Shown here: piece after piece, positions 1 to 9,339 of the stretch
Layout: every line of letters starts with the position of its first letter
How positions within the stretch are numbered: the stretch's first letter is position 1
Assembly: GCF_027409185.1 (NCBI RefSeq)
Contig: NC_084464.1
Span: 41,949,095 to 42,013,094 of the forward strand
Direction of reading: 5' to 3'
DNA from: Cynocephalus volans
Lineage: Eukaryota; Chordata; Mammalia; Dermoptera; Cynocephalidae
Length of the DNA stretch: 64,000 bases
Position numbers and translations under genes: made by a program
Notes under the pieces: generated by a model
What the model was told of the DNA's origin: nothing
Database searches by the model: none
Seen by the model: the letters and a program-made list of their open reading frames with translations, nothing else

Positions 1-38
1 ATAAAATACTTATGAACAAATTTAACAAAAGGAGTGTA

Positions 39-189
39 GGGCCAAGCCCGTGGCGCCCTCGGGAGAGTGTGGCGCTGGGAGCGCAGCGACGCTCCCGTCG
101 CGGGTTCGGATCCTATGTAGGAATGGCCGGTGCACTCACTGGCTGAGTGCCGGTCACGGAAAAGACAAAAAAAAAAAAAAAAAAAAAAA
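39..189 (+). mobile_element. tRNA-derived SINE (CYN-like)
   Basis: Short GC-rich element with a B-box-like GGGTTCGGATCC at about 103-114, a second partial tRNA-like unit (GGCCGGTGCACTCACTGGC) and an A-rich tail. It is flanked by the direct repeat GGAGTGTA (31-38 and 190-197), a target site duplication. It is more diverged from tRNA-Ile than the two other SINE copies in the window. Assignment to colugo CYN SINEs rests on resemblance to those copies and on memory of the family. Confidence 0.75.
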
Positions 190-197
190 GGAGTGTA

Positions 198-1815
198 AAA
201 CTTGTACTCGGAAAACTATCAAATGTTGGGAGAATTTAAAGAAGACCTAAATAAATGGGAAAATACTGTATATTCATGAATAAGAAGATTTAACATTGTT
301 AAGATGGCAATATGCCCCAAACTAATCTACAGATTCAAAACAAGCCTTGTCAGGAAACTATCTTACATCTTTGTACAAGTGGACAAACGGATTCTGAACT
401 TCATATGTAATTGCAAAAGACTCAGAATAATCAAAACAATCTTGGGGAAAAAAACAATGTAGGAAAACCCACACATTCCTATTTCAAAGCCTACTATATA
501 GCAACAGCAATCAAGATAGTTTGGCACTGCACAAGAATAGTCATTTAGGTCAACAAAAAAAAAATTGAGAATCTAGAAATAAACCTGTATATCTATAATC
601 AATTGATTTTGACAAGAATGCTAATACCATTCAATGGGGAAAGAAAAGTATTTTCAATAAATGGTGCTGGAACAACTAGATAGCCACATGCAAAAGAATG
701 AAGTTGACCCCTTATCTCACACCATATACAAAATCTACTCAAAATGAATCAAAGATTTAATATAAGAACAAAAACTATAAAACTCAGAAGAAAGCATAGA
801 GATAAATATTCATGACCTTGGATTTAGCAAAAGATTATGAGATATAACACCATACCTAATGTCTAATAATAACATGAGCAATGAAAGAAAAAAATAGATA
901 AATTGGACTTCATCAAAATTAAAAACTTTTGTGCTGTAAAGACCACCATTAAAAAAGAAAAAGACAGCACACAGAATGGGATAAAATATTTGCAAATTAT
1001 GTATCTGATAAGTTACTTGTATCTAAAATGCATAAAGAACATAAAAAGATTCTCAGCATTATTAGCTATTAGTGAAATGCAAATTAAAACCATTATGAGA
1101 TACCATCACATACCTATTAAAATGGATAAAATTTTTAAATATAAAAAACTATCATTGCTACATGCTAGCGGGGGTGCATAGCAACTGGAACTCTCACCCA
1201 TTGCTGGTGAGAACAGAAAATGTTGCAGCCATTCTGGGAAATAATGTGGTGATTTCTTGTGAGTTTAAACGTATACTTACCTTATGACTTTGCAACCCTA
1301 CACACTAGAATAATGAAAACTTATGTTCACACAAAAACCTACACAAAAATGTTTATAGTAGCTCTATTCATAATCACCAAGAACTAAAAACAACCCCAAT
1401 GTCCTTTAACAGGTAAATGGATAAATAAATTCTGGTATATCCAATACAATGAAATACTACTCAGCAATAAGGAGAAACAAATTTTTGATATGTTCAATGA
1501 CATGGATCCATCTCAGACATTACGGTGAGTGAAAATAGCCAGGCTCAAAAAGTTATTATTGTATGATTCTGTTTGTATAACATCTTGTAAAAGACAAAAT
1601 TATAAGAATGGAGAACTGATAAGTGGTTGCCAGGAGTTAGTGGTAGGAAAGGTGTGTGACCAGAAACAGAGTGGTCAGGGACAGGATTGAAAGAATGAGG
1701 AAGCAGGAACAGGATATCAGGGATGAAGGGGGAAGGACATTTTCCTGAACACTCATTTTTGCATAGCTCTGACTTTTCAAACCATAGTAATGTTTCATAG
1801 TCCCAAAAAACAAAT
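198..1815 (+). mobile_element. Old L1 3' portion (ORF2 C-terminus and 3' UTR), decayed
   Basis: Translated + strand fragments resemble the C-terminal part of L1 ORF2, for example the SEMQIKT-MRYHHIPIKM block at about 1072-1125, the typical 'exhausted' L1 ORF2 end. The following DNA (CAATACAATGAAATACTACTCAGC, then a GGAGAACTGATAAGTGG block) is typical of ancient mammalian L1 3' ends. Frames are broken throughout. The first 30 bases of the window probably belong to the same element, split by the SINE. Confidence 0.7.
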
Positions 1816-1879
1816 GAACTAATTAATTAGTGAACTAATTAATTAGTGAACTAATTAATTAGTGAACTAATTAATTAGT
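1816..1879 (+). repeat. 16-bp tandem repeat, four perfect copies
   Basis: Four uninterrupted copies of GAACTAATTAATTAGT (1816-1831, 1832-1847, 1848-1863, 1864-1879), followed by a degenerate fifth copy to about 1895. Each unit contains the palindrome ACTAATTAATTAGT, so the array can form hairpins. It lies at the tail of the old L1. Confidence 0.9.
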
Positions 1880-1895
1880 AAATTAATTATTTAGA

Positions 1896-2744
1896 TGAAC
1901 CAGGATATGTAGAAAACCCAAAGTGGAGTACAAGAGCCAAAATGAATCTAAGTATATTGCAAATGAACAACATAACCACACTGAATAAGAAGAAAAGAAC
2001 TAACTTAAGTTACTTTAAAAACAGTATTTCAACTGGAGGTCTCCACCTAGACTTCAAATCCAGGATGTTCCACAGCAGGGTCACCATTTTTCTCCACCTG
2101 AATCTGTTTCTTCTCCTGCATTTCAGTCATCACATGTGGTCAATTTTATCACAACAGCTCTCACAACTGTCCACTTCTCTCCATCCCAACTGCTTCTACC
2201 TTACTCATAGTCTGAATGTCATTTATTTTTATTGTAATAACCTCAACCACTGGTGTATCAGTCAGTATATATTAGGTTAGGTTGCAATAACAATTCCAAA
2301 ATCTCAGTGACCTGAAACAGTGTAGGTTTATGTCTTGCTGGTGCTACATGCCCACTGCCATCCATCCAGGGATTCTTCATGTCATTCTCACTGCAGCACA
2401 TAGACTGATAGAACAGCTGTCACCTTGAACATCACTAGTTGCTGCAGCAGAAGAAAAGAATAAGCATGGCAAATGGTATACTGGCATTTAAAGCTTCCAC
2501 CCAGAAGTGGCACAACACTTCAACTTACTTGTCATTTGCCAAAGCAAGTCTCATGGCCACATCTTATATCAAGGTGTGGAGGAAATAAGTCAACCATGTG
2601 CGACGAGAGAGAACCAGAAATATTTGGTGGATGACATGGATGTCTGCAAACTTCCTCTATGCCTCCAGTCTTGCCCAATTCTAATTGATTATCCATGCTG
2701 CCACCAGAGTAATCATCCTAAAATATAAATTTAACCACATCATT
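1896..2744. other. No gene recognised; diffuse repeat-like sequence
   Basis: No supported exon. The stretch 2255-2450 looks like a degraded interspersed repeat (GTCAGTATATATTAGGTTAGG, then AAAATCTCAGTGACCTGAAAC), but I cannot name the family. Short open frames here show no family resemblance. Confidence 0.4.
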
Positions 2745-3180
2745 CCACTAGCCAAGAACAACAAATGGATTTCCTCTGTTACTAAACTTACAGCCCAATC
2801 TCCTGGATCAAGCTCATACTTTCCTGATTTTACCATCCCCACCTGCCACGACTCAGCCACCTGAAATCCTGCAAGTTCACAGAACTACCTGCAAGTCCTT
2901 AAGCCACACCAAGCTCTCTGTCACCTCTAGCCTTTGAACTTGCCATTCCCTCTGCTTGGAAGTCTCTCCCCTCCAGCTCACCTCCACCACCAAAAAAAGG
3001 CACCTCTCATCAAGTAACAGGATCATCTTTTAATTACCTGCCTCTCATGTACATAGAGGATATCGAGGGTCAGGATTTTGTCTCACTCATCTTTATATTC
3101 TCTGTGCCTGGCACAGTGTCTGGTATAGTAGGTATTTAACAAATATTTATTATATGTATAAATTTATGAGTGAATGAACA
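2745..3180 (+). mobile_element. L2 LINE 3' fragment
   Basis: Contains the landmarks of an L2 3' end: CCTTTGAACTTGCCATTCCCTCTGC near 2930-2955, then TCTGTGCCTGGCACAGTG near 3101-3119 and a terminal AGGTATTTAACAAATATTTATT with a GTGAATGAAC tail. Ancient and non-coding. Confidence 0.7.
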
Positions 3181-3289
3181 AGCAAACGAAGACAGTAAAA
3201 GGAAAGTAGCAATTAGTGGTCATCTGTTATATGCCACTGTGCAAGACCTTTTTAAATACGTTTCCTTCATATGAGGTAAGTATCAATAT

Positions 3290-3363
3290 CCGTGTGTGTG
3301 CGTGCGTGCGTGCGTGTGTGCGTGTGTGCGTGTGTGTGTGTGTGTGTATGTGTGTGTGTGTGT
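3290..3363 (+). repeat. (TG)n microsatellite with TGCG interruptions
   Basis: Alternating GTGTGTGCGTGCGTGCGTGTG runs extend over about 70 bp. The reading frames across it (poly Cys/Val on one strand, His/Thr on the other) are artefacts of the repeat. Confidence 0.9.
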
Positions 3364-4102
3364 TACGGGAGAAGTGTATGTTGGAAGAAGGGAGGCAGGA
3401 GACAAAGAAAATCGGAGTAGAGAGAACTGCAAGGAACCTTAAAATGTGAAAGAACAAGAAAAGGTCCAGGGGCTAAATGTAAGCAGGAGAATCTCTAGAT
3501 GGCAGGCCCTGCCTGGATCACTCTACCAATCCCCACTCAGCAGAGATAAAGAGAAGGCCTATGAGTGCAGGAACCAAAGCCTGGAGGAAGATCACAGCCT
3601 GGTACAAAGGTAGACAAGAACTGGTCTGCCAGGACTGTGAGGATTCAAGGGTCCCAACATATTGTGTCTCCAGATGACACTAACACCCATCAGCCAATGC
3701 CAACCAGGTCTCACAGGCTTCATAAAGACTAAACCCTTGAAATATCCACTCCCAGACAGAGTCAGAGGTTGGACAGTCACCCCTTCTGGTCCGTTAAAGT
3801 AAAACTCCCACCGCCTTAGAAGTTCCACAAATCAGAAATAGAAATCTTCACCCTCAAACTCACCGAGCCTCATGTCATCCCTGACAGGCCAGACACTGGG
3901 GTGGCAACAAAGCAATCACTCACTGGAACTGGGGATTTCCATTGTGGGGTTACTTCAGAGGAAAGACTGGGATTTTCCCAGGAAAAACTAATTCAGGAAA
4001 TTTCTTATCCAGAGAGGACCTGGATTCAAATAAATGGTACCCTTTCAAGGAATGTGAACAACAAATCCGGATAGTGATCTTTCTCTCTTTCCTCCTTCCT
4101 TC
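3364..4102. other. Unassigned intergenic stretch
   Basis: No exon, RNA gene or confidently named repeat was seen. Open frames on both strands (about 3592-3828 and 3942-4157) have no domain or homology I recognise. Confidence 0.4.
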
Positions 4103-4107
4103 CTATG

Positions 4108-4511
4108 TGATAGAGTTTGGACGTGCTGTCTCCTCCAAAACTCATGTGGAGATCTGATCCCCAATGTGGCAGTGTTGGGAGCTGTTTGAGTCATCGGGGT
4201 GGATCCCTCATGAGTGGATTAATGCTCTCCCTGGGGAAGGGGAGCCTGAGTGAGATCTCACTCTATGTTTCCGCAAGAGCTGGTTGTTTAATAGACCCTG
4301 GCACCTCCTCTTTTTCTCTCTCTTGCTTCCTCTCGCCATGTGATCTGCTTGTACCCACTGGCTGCCTGCTCTTTTCTGCCATGAGTAGAAGCAGCCTGAG
4401 ACCCAGAACAGATGTAGTTGTCCCAGAATCGTAAGCCAAATAAACCTCTGTTCTTTATAAATTACCCAGTCTCAGGTATTCTGTTGTAGCAACACAAAAC
4501 GGACTAATATA
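4108..4511 (+). mobile_element. MaLR solo LTR (MST/MLT1-like)
   Basis: A 404-bp non-coding LTR beginning TGATAGAGTTTGGACGTG and ending ACACAAAACGGACTAATATA. It holds the family hallmarks GATTAATGCTCTCCC, GTAAGCCAAATAAACCTCTG (poly-A signal) and TTATAAATTACCCAGTCTC. The 5-bp direct repeat CTATG flanks it (4103-4107 and 4512-4516), matching the 5-bp duplication expected for ERVL-MaLR elements. No internal region remains. Confidence 0.85.
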
Positions 4512-4759
4512 CTATGTAAGATTACTTTCTTGCCCAAGGCCAGGGAAAGAACTGTGTCAGACTCCCTGTGTGTCCCCATTCCTGACTTTGGGAAGGATTT
4601 CTTCTTGGGGGTCTGTAGTGTGTTAGAAATCTTGATTCTCCTTTGATCTTAGAATAGGATTTTTACGTAATGCATGAATGAGCCAAAAGGCTCTCGAGTA
4701 GGGGATGAAAGTCTACAGATAAGTTTGGAAAAAGCCATCTAATCAATTCTAATCACTGT
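4512..4759. other. Short unassigned spacer
   Basis: Nothing recognisable between the MaLR LTR and the next LTR-like element. Confidence 0.4.
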
Positions 4760-5270
4760 TTAGGGATGGGATTGTGTACTTTGACTGTTTTAGGTTGCTG
4801 GTTTGATTCCGGCTTGAATGACTATTGACTATTTAACCTACTAATTGTTCTTAAGATATGTTAAAGAAACTGCTTGAATGCTGTTTAACTATGCTAAAGA
4901 AATCACTGTAGGAAGTATGTGGGTAAAAATGTTTACTAAGGGCAAGCTGTTTGTTGGTGGATCAACTTGGCTTTTTACAAACTGCATTCTGGAATGTCAC
5001 ATTAATTTTACTGCTATTACTAGTTTTAGTTTTTAAAGCTATACTTAGCTATGGTTCCCTTCTGTAACACTGCCTGTTTTTATGTCCTTCTTTGATGATT
5101 GAATCAACTGATTTTTCTTGTGAAACTTCTTCATCTTGTCAATAAAAAGAAAGGCTGATTTTGGAACAGGCTGCTGCTCCCCTGATGGGCGGCAGTCCCT
5201 CCAGGCCTCATTCATGTTACCGTGAGTGAATTATTTCTCTTTTTTTGTCTCGGTTACACAGAGGAAAGTG
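4760..5270 (+). mobile_element. LTR-like element, copy A
   Basis: Shares an extended similar block with 33870-33970: TGTTTACTAAGGGCAAGC here against TGTTTGCTAAGATCAAGC there, then GTTGGTGGATC-ACTT and CATT-TGGAATGTCAC in both. A poly-A signal (CAATAAAAAGAAAGG, about 5140) follows the shared block, then a GC-richer U5-like end. Boundaries and class are uncertain; no target duplication was resolved. Confidence 0.5.
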
Positions 5271-5689
5271 TAACAGAGGTCTGACATTCTTGCCTCCTAA
5301 TGCAGTGTCAGAGAGGATTCTCTTGTTCTGTGTTACAATAAATTCTCTCAGAGACAATATCTCTCACCTTATTTGCCCTCTAACAAAATCAGAAAACCAG
5401 AAAATGCAGAATTAGGCTGTGGTAGTTTGATAAGAAGGTGGAGCAAGTGACACAGAAGTCCATAAACCTCTCATCTTGCCACAAGCTCATGTGATGGCCC
5501 TGATCAAGTGAATCCTCCCTGAAGAAGAGGCCTCCTTCCCTTCTATGAGTAAAGGCTCACAAGAGAATTTATAAAAGTGCCTCGAGAGCAAATAATGGTT
5601 CAGAAATGCAAACCAACCTGCAATCCAAAACCTACTTTTCATTCTTATTTACTGAAGGTTGGAGTTAAAATTCAATGGAAGTAAAATGG
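5271..5689. other. Unassigned intergenic stretch
   Basis: No gene or named repeat recognised. Confidence 0.35.
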
Positions 5690-6667
5690 CTGAGTGAGAA
5701 GTTTGGCAAATCCTCTTCCCAAAAATCAGCAATATACCTGGACAAAATAAAAACCACCATTTCAGAACTCTAGGAATTAACCAAAGGCATACGAGAAATT
5801 GAGAAGAGTTTATTCAAGAAAACCTACTGAACTTCGGTAAGAACAGTTGGAGCCTATGACATTTTAGCCTGGGGCTGTACCCACCTACATTCCAGCTTTA
5901 TGGCATGAAAGTGCTGCTAGGCAGGACAAGCCATAGGAATCAGCAGCTCTGCTGGGGATGGGCTGGCTTTATTTGAAGCAGAGAGCAAAATATTCCATAT
6001 CTGGAGCATTATCAAAAACAGTAATGATCTCAGTGGCAAATGATTAGAAAAGGCCAACATCATAGCTAGTCTGATGTTGCAATATTGCTTGGGGCAAGCA
6101 ACAGACCAGCAGAGCAACCAGAAATTAACAGGGATCTCAAGGTTACAAGACAACCAAAGTGGGCCTCAATAAGACTCTACATATTTCTGCTGTCTGGAAT
6201 GCCACACACATGTGTGCAATGCTGCACACACATAGAGGACCCTAATGTGCTACTTATCCCTGGGTGAACATAAAGATTTGAAAATATAGAAAGTAAAAGA
6301 CAATGCAGACTTGTAAGTTGCCTGGAACTTTGTAGGCATTCCCCAAGTCACACACAAATCTGTCAGCAAAGAGTAGAAGCCTTCCTGGCTCACGGTGTTT
6401 AAGAACAGTATCTGAGCAATCACTGGCTGAACAATAAGTTATGCTTTCCCAGGGGAATCCTCTAGGAAACGAAGCTCAAAAAATAAAAAGAAGGAATTCT
6501 TTTTTTTTAAAGCTGAGTCATCAGTGAGTGTATGCTGCAAATTCACAGAATTTATTCAGGAAGGTAAATAAACAAATAGACCAGCAAAAGAATAGCAATA
6601 AAATAACAATCACCACCACTTAGGAGAGAGATAACTAGGACTGAGAGTTGCTACGATATTATTATCT
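5690..6667 (+). mobile_element. Old L1 5' region (L1M-like), first part
   Basis: Begins with AAAATGGCTGAGTGAGAAG, an L1M-type start. The sequence is broken, has no coding capacity, and continues past the inserted SINE at 6683-6905. Confidence 0.5.
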
Positions 6668-6682
6668 AAAATGTACAATTTT
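6668..6682 (+). repeat. SINE target site duplication, left copy
   Basis: AAAATGTACAATTTT at 6668-6682 recurs exactly at 6906-6920 on the other side of the SINE. Confidence 0.95.
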
Positions 6683-6905
6683 GGGGGGCCGGCCCATGGC
6701 TCACTCAGGAGAGTATGGTGCTGATAACACCAAGGCCACAGGTTCGGGTCCTTTATAGGACTGGCCGGTTCACTCACTGGCTGAGTGTGGTGCTGACAAC
6801 ACCAAGCCAAGGGCTGAGATCCCCTTACTGGTCATCTTTTTTAAAATAATTAATTAATTAATTAATTAATAGATAGATAAATAAATAAATAATAAAAAAT
6901 AAAAT
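6683..6905 (+). mobile_element. Dimeric tRNA-Ile-derived SINE (CYN-like)
   Basis: Two tandem tRNA-like monomers. The first begins GGCCGGCCCATGGCTCACTC and contains GTGCTGATAACACCAAGG (anticodon-loop region of tRNA-Ile) and GGTTCGGGTCC (B box). The second begins GGCCGGTTCACTCACTGGC and contains GTGCTGACAACACCAAGCC. The tail is (TTAA)n/(TAAA)n. Perfect 15-bp target duplications flank it, so it is a recent insertion into the older L1. Confidence 0.9.
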
Positions 6906-6920
6906 AAAATGTACAATTTT

Positions 6921-7700
6921 CAACAACAATAAAAATAATATGAAACATGCAAAGATATGGAAAAGTGTGACCCATATACAGTAGTGGAGGTGGGAGACCC
7001 TGTCAATAAAAGCTGTGTCTGAAGGATCCCAGTTGATGGTCTTAGCAGAAAAGACCTCAAGGCAGTTGTTAAAAATATCTTCAAATAACTGAAGGAAACC
7101 AGTTTTAAAGAAGTAAAAAAATGTATAACACCAGCAATTCATCAAATAAAGAATATCAATAAAGAGACTGAAATAGAAAGAAAAGAAGAAAGGAAGGTCC
7201 AAATAGAAATTCTGGAGTTGAAAAGTACAACAACTGAGATAAAAGATTTGCCAGAGAGGCTCCACAGACAATTTGAGCTGGCAGATTAAAGAATTAGCAA
7301 ACTTGATCAATAGACTATTCAATTTGAAAGACATTAAAGAAAGAGACTGAAGAAAAATGAACAGAGCCTCAGAGACCCTGAGGGATACCATCAAGAATAC
7401 CAACATACACATAATGGGAATCCCAGAAAAAAGAGGAGAGAGTGGAAAAGGCAGGAAAAATGCATGAAGAGAATGCATTTTTAAAAGGACAATTTGGTAC
7501 CACCTATTGAAATTAAAAATGAATATGCCAGAGTAAATCAACACAAATGTCCTTCAATAGTAGAGGAATAGATTTATTTTTAATTGTAGATTATCATACA
7601 TCAATGAAAATGGATGAATTACAGCTGCAAACAATAATATGATAAATCTTAGGAACATAATATTGAGTAAGAAATAAAGTCCCTGAAGACTACCTGTCTT
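6921..7700 (+). mobile_element. Old L1 fragments (ORF1-region and 3' end)
   Basis: The 7340-7450 stretch (GAAGAAAAATGAACAGAGCC ... ATAATGGGAATCCCAGAAAA) is typical of the L1M ORF1 coiled-coil/RRM region on the + strand, with frames broken. 7540-7695 (AAATGTCCTTCAATAGTAG, GGATGAATTACAGCTGCAAAC) resembles an L1 3' end. A 228-codon minus-strand open frame (6858-7544) is only the complement of this A-rich sequence. Confidence 0.6.
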
Positions 7701-8062
7701 AGCCCATTTTCTGCTGCTTATCACAGAATAACCAGACACTGAGTAACTTATAAAGAAAAAAACATTTTTCTCACAGTTCTGGAGACTGAGAAGTCCAAGA
7801 TCAAGGGGCCAGCATCTGGCAAGGGCCTTCTTGCTGTATCATCCCATGACAGAAGCCAAAAGGGTAAAAGAGAGAGAAACAAATGGGGGCTGAATTCGTC
7901 CTTTTACAAGGAAGCTACTCCCACAATAACAACATTAATGCATTCACGAGGCAAAGCCGTCACGGCCTAATCACCTCTCCTTAGACCCACCTCCCAACAC
8001 TGCTGCATTGAGGATTAGATTTCCAGGACATGATTTTACAGGAAATGCATTCAAGCCATAGC
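7701..8062 (-). mobile_element. MaLR-type LTR, inverted
   Basis: Starts TCTTAGCCCATTTTCTGCTGC, then GAGTAACTTATAAAGAAAAA and CACAGTTCTGGAGACTGAGAAG. This is the reverse complement of the MaLR LTR 3' end (compare the + copy at 4108-4511). It ends near CATTCAAGCCATAGCA. Ancient and non-coding. Confidence 0.7.
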
Positions 8063-8925
8063 ACTACTTAAAGTATGATACTTTTTAACAAATTGCAAAA
8101 ATAACCAAAACTTTGTAGAGAGATAGAGAAAGAGACAAGGGACTTTCAAATTCGGGGTATGTCTGCTTTGTATCATAGAAGAACCTGTAGGTCAAGGTAA
8201 AGCCCAATCTAAATGCTGAGACATTACTTAAAGGAGACTTTTTAATATGAAATAGGACCCTAAGGATTCTTCTGATATTGCTTTATCAGGGCATATACAA
8301 AATCTAAAGTTCAACTATAAGATTAACTTAAGCCTCAATACTTATACAAAGCAATTTATTGAATGAAACTTATTAGCTTCACTATTTGGCACCTTGTTAC
8401 CACAAGTGCCATTACTTCATAACTTGACAATGATAAAATAAAGCATTCTGTTACTTCCCTGCAACACACAACTTATAAAGGATAGGAAAAAATTAACTAT
8501 ATTTTTAGATTTCTATGCATGTGTGAGAAAACTGTTAAAATAAGAATCAAGAAAACTATAAATCTGAGATTCAGAGTAGTGCATCCCTTCAAGTGGGAGG
8601 CAGTTGGTTGGGACAGAAAAGAGGATACAAGGACATGAGAGTTAATGGTAATATTCTAGTTCTTGGATTTGGTGGTAAGTCAGTGAATGTTCATTGCATC
8701 ATTAGTGTTAGGATTTGTATGACATTTATTCCTTTTGTGTATAAAGTTTTGTTAAAAATACAATTTAAAAAATATTTGTGCACCTATCTTTGATACAGAA
8801 ATTTCACATGCAGAATTGTATATCAATATATTCATGTGGGTATAAAATAGCGTATTTGTGAGGATACTCATAACAGTATTGTTTTTAATAACAAATGATT
8901 ATGAATAAGTTAAAATCAATCAGTA
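8063..8925. other. AT-rich intergenic DNA with probable L1 3' UTR remnants
   Basis: 8590-8770 (GGATTTGGTGGTAAGTCAGTG ... TAAAGTTTTGTTAAAAATAC) resembles decayed L1M 3' UTR. No exon seen. Confidence 0.4.
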
Positions 8926-8937
8926 AGGAACTGGTTA
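8926..8937 (+). repeat. Target site duplication of the large L1, left copy
   Basis: AGGAACTGGTTA at 8926-8937 recurs at 16364-16375, bracketing the whole L1 block. Confidence 0.9.
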
Positions 8938-9117
8938 TTTTTTTTTTAATTTTACTTTTTCGATATACATTGTGGCTGATTGTTGTTGCCCATCACCAAA
9001 ACCTCCTTCCCTCCACCCTCCCCGCCTCCCCACCACCAATGTCCCCTCTGTTTGCTTGTCGTATCAACTTCAAGTAATTGTGGTTGTTGTATCTTTGTCC
9101 TCCCACAGCCCGGTTTA

Positions 9118-9118
<1 letters not shown>

Positions 9119-9173
<55 letters not shown>
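9119..9173 (+). repeat. (GT)n microsatellite inside the L1 3' UTR
   Basis: About 27 GT dinucleotides. The other copies of the same L1 family (15439-16263 and 50151-50486) have a GT tract at the same place with different lengths. Confidence 0.95.
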
Positions 9174-9176
<3 letters not shown>

Positions 9177-9339
9177 TTATATATTAATTTTTATCTACCA
9201 CCAATAAGTGAGAACATGTGGTATTCCTCTTTCTGTGCCTGACTTGTTTCACTTAATATAATTCTCTCAAGGTCCATCCATGTTGTTGCAAATGGCAGTA
9301 TTTCATTCGTTTTTATAGCTGAGTACTATTCCATTGTGT

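Noticed and set aside
3216-3457. Cys/Val-rich and His/Thr-rich short proteins
   Set aside because: Translations of the (TG)n microsatellite.
6858-7544. 228-codon minus-strand frame, Phe/Leu-rich, looking like a membrane protein
   Set aside because: It is the complement of an A-rich old L1 fragment. The hydrophobicity comes from poly-T codons.
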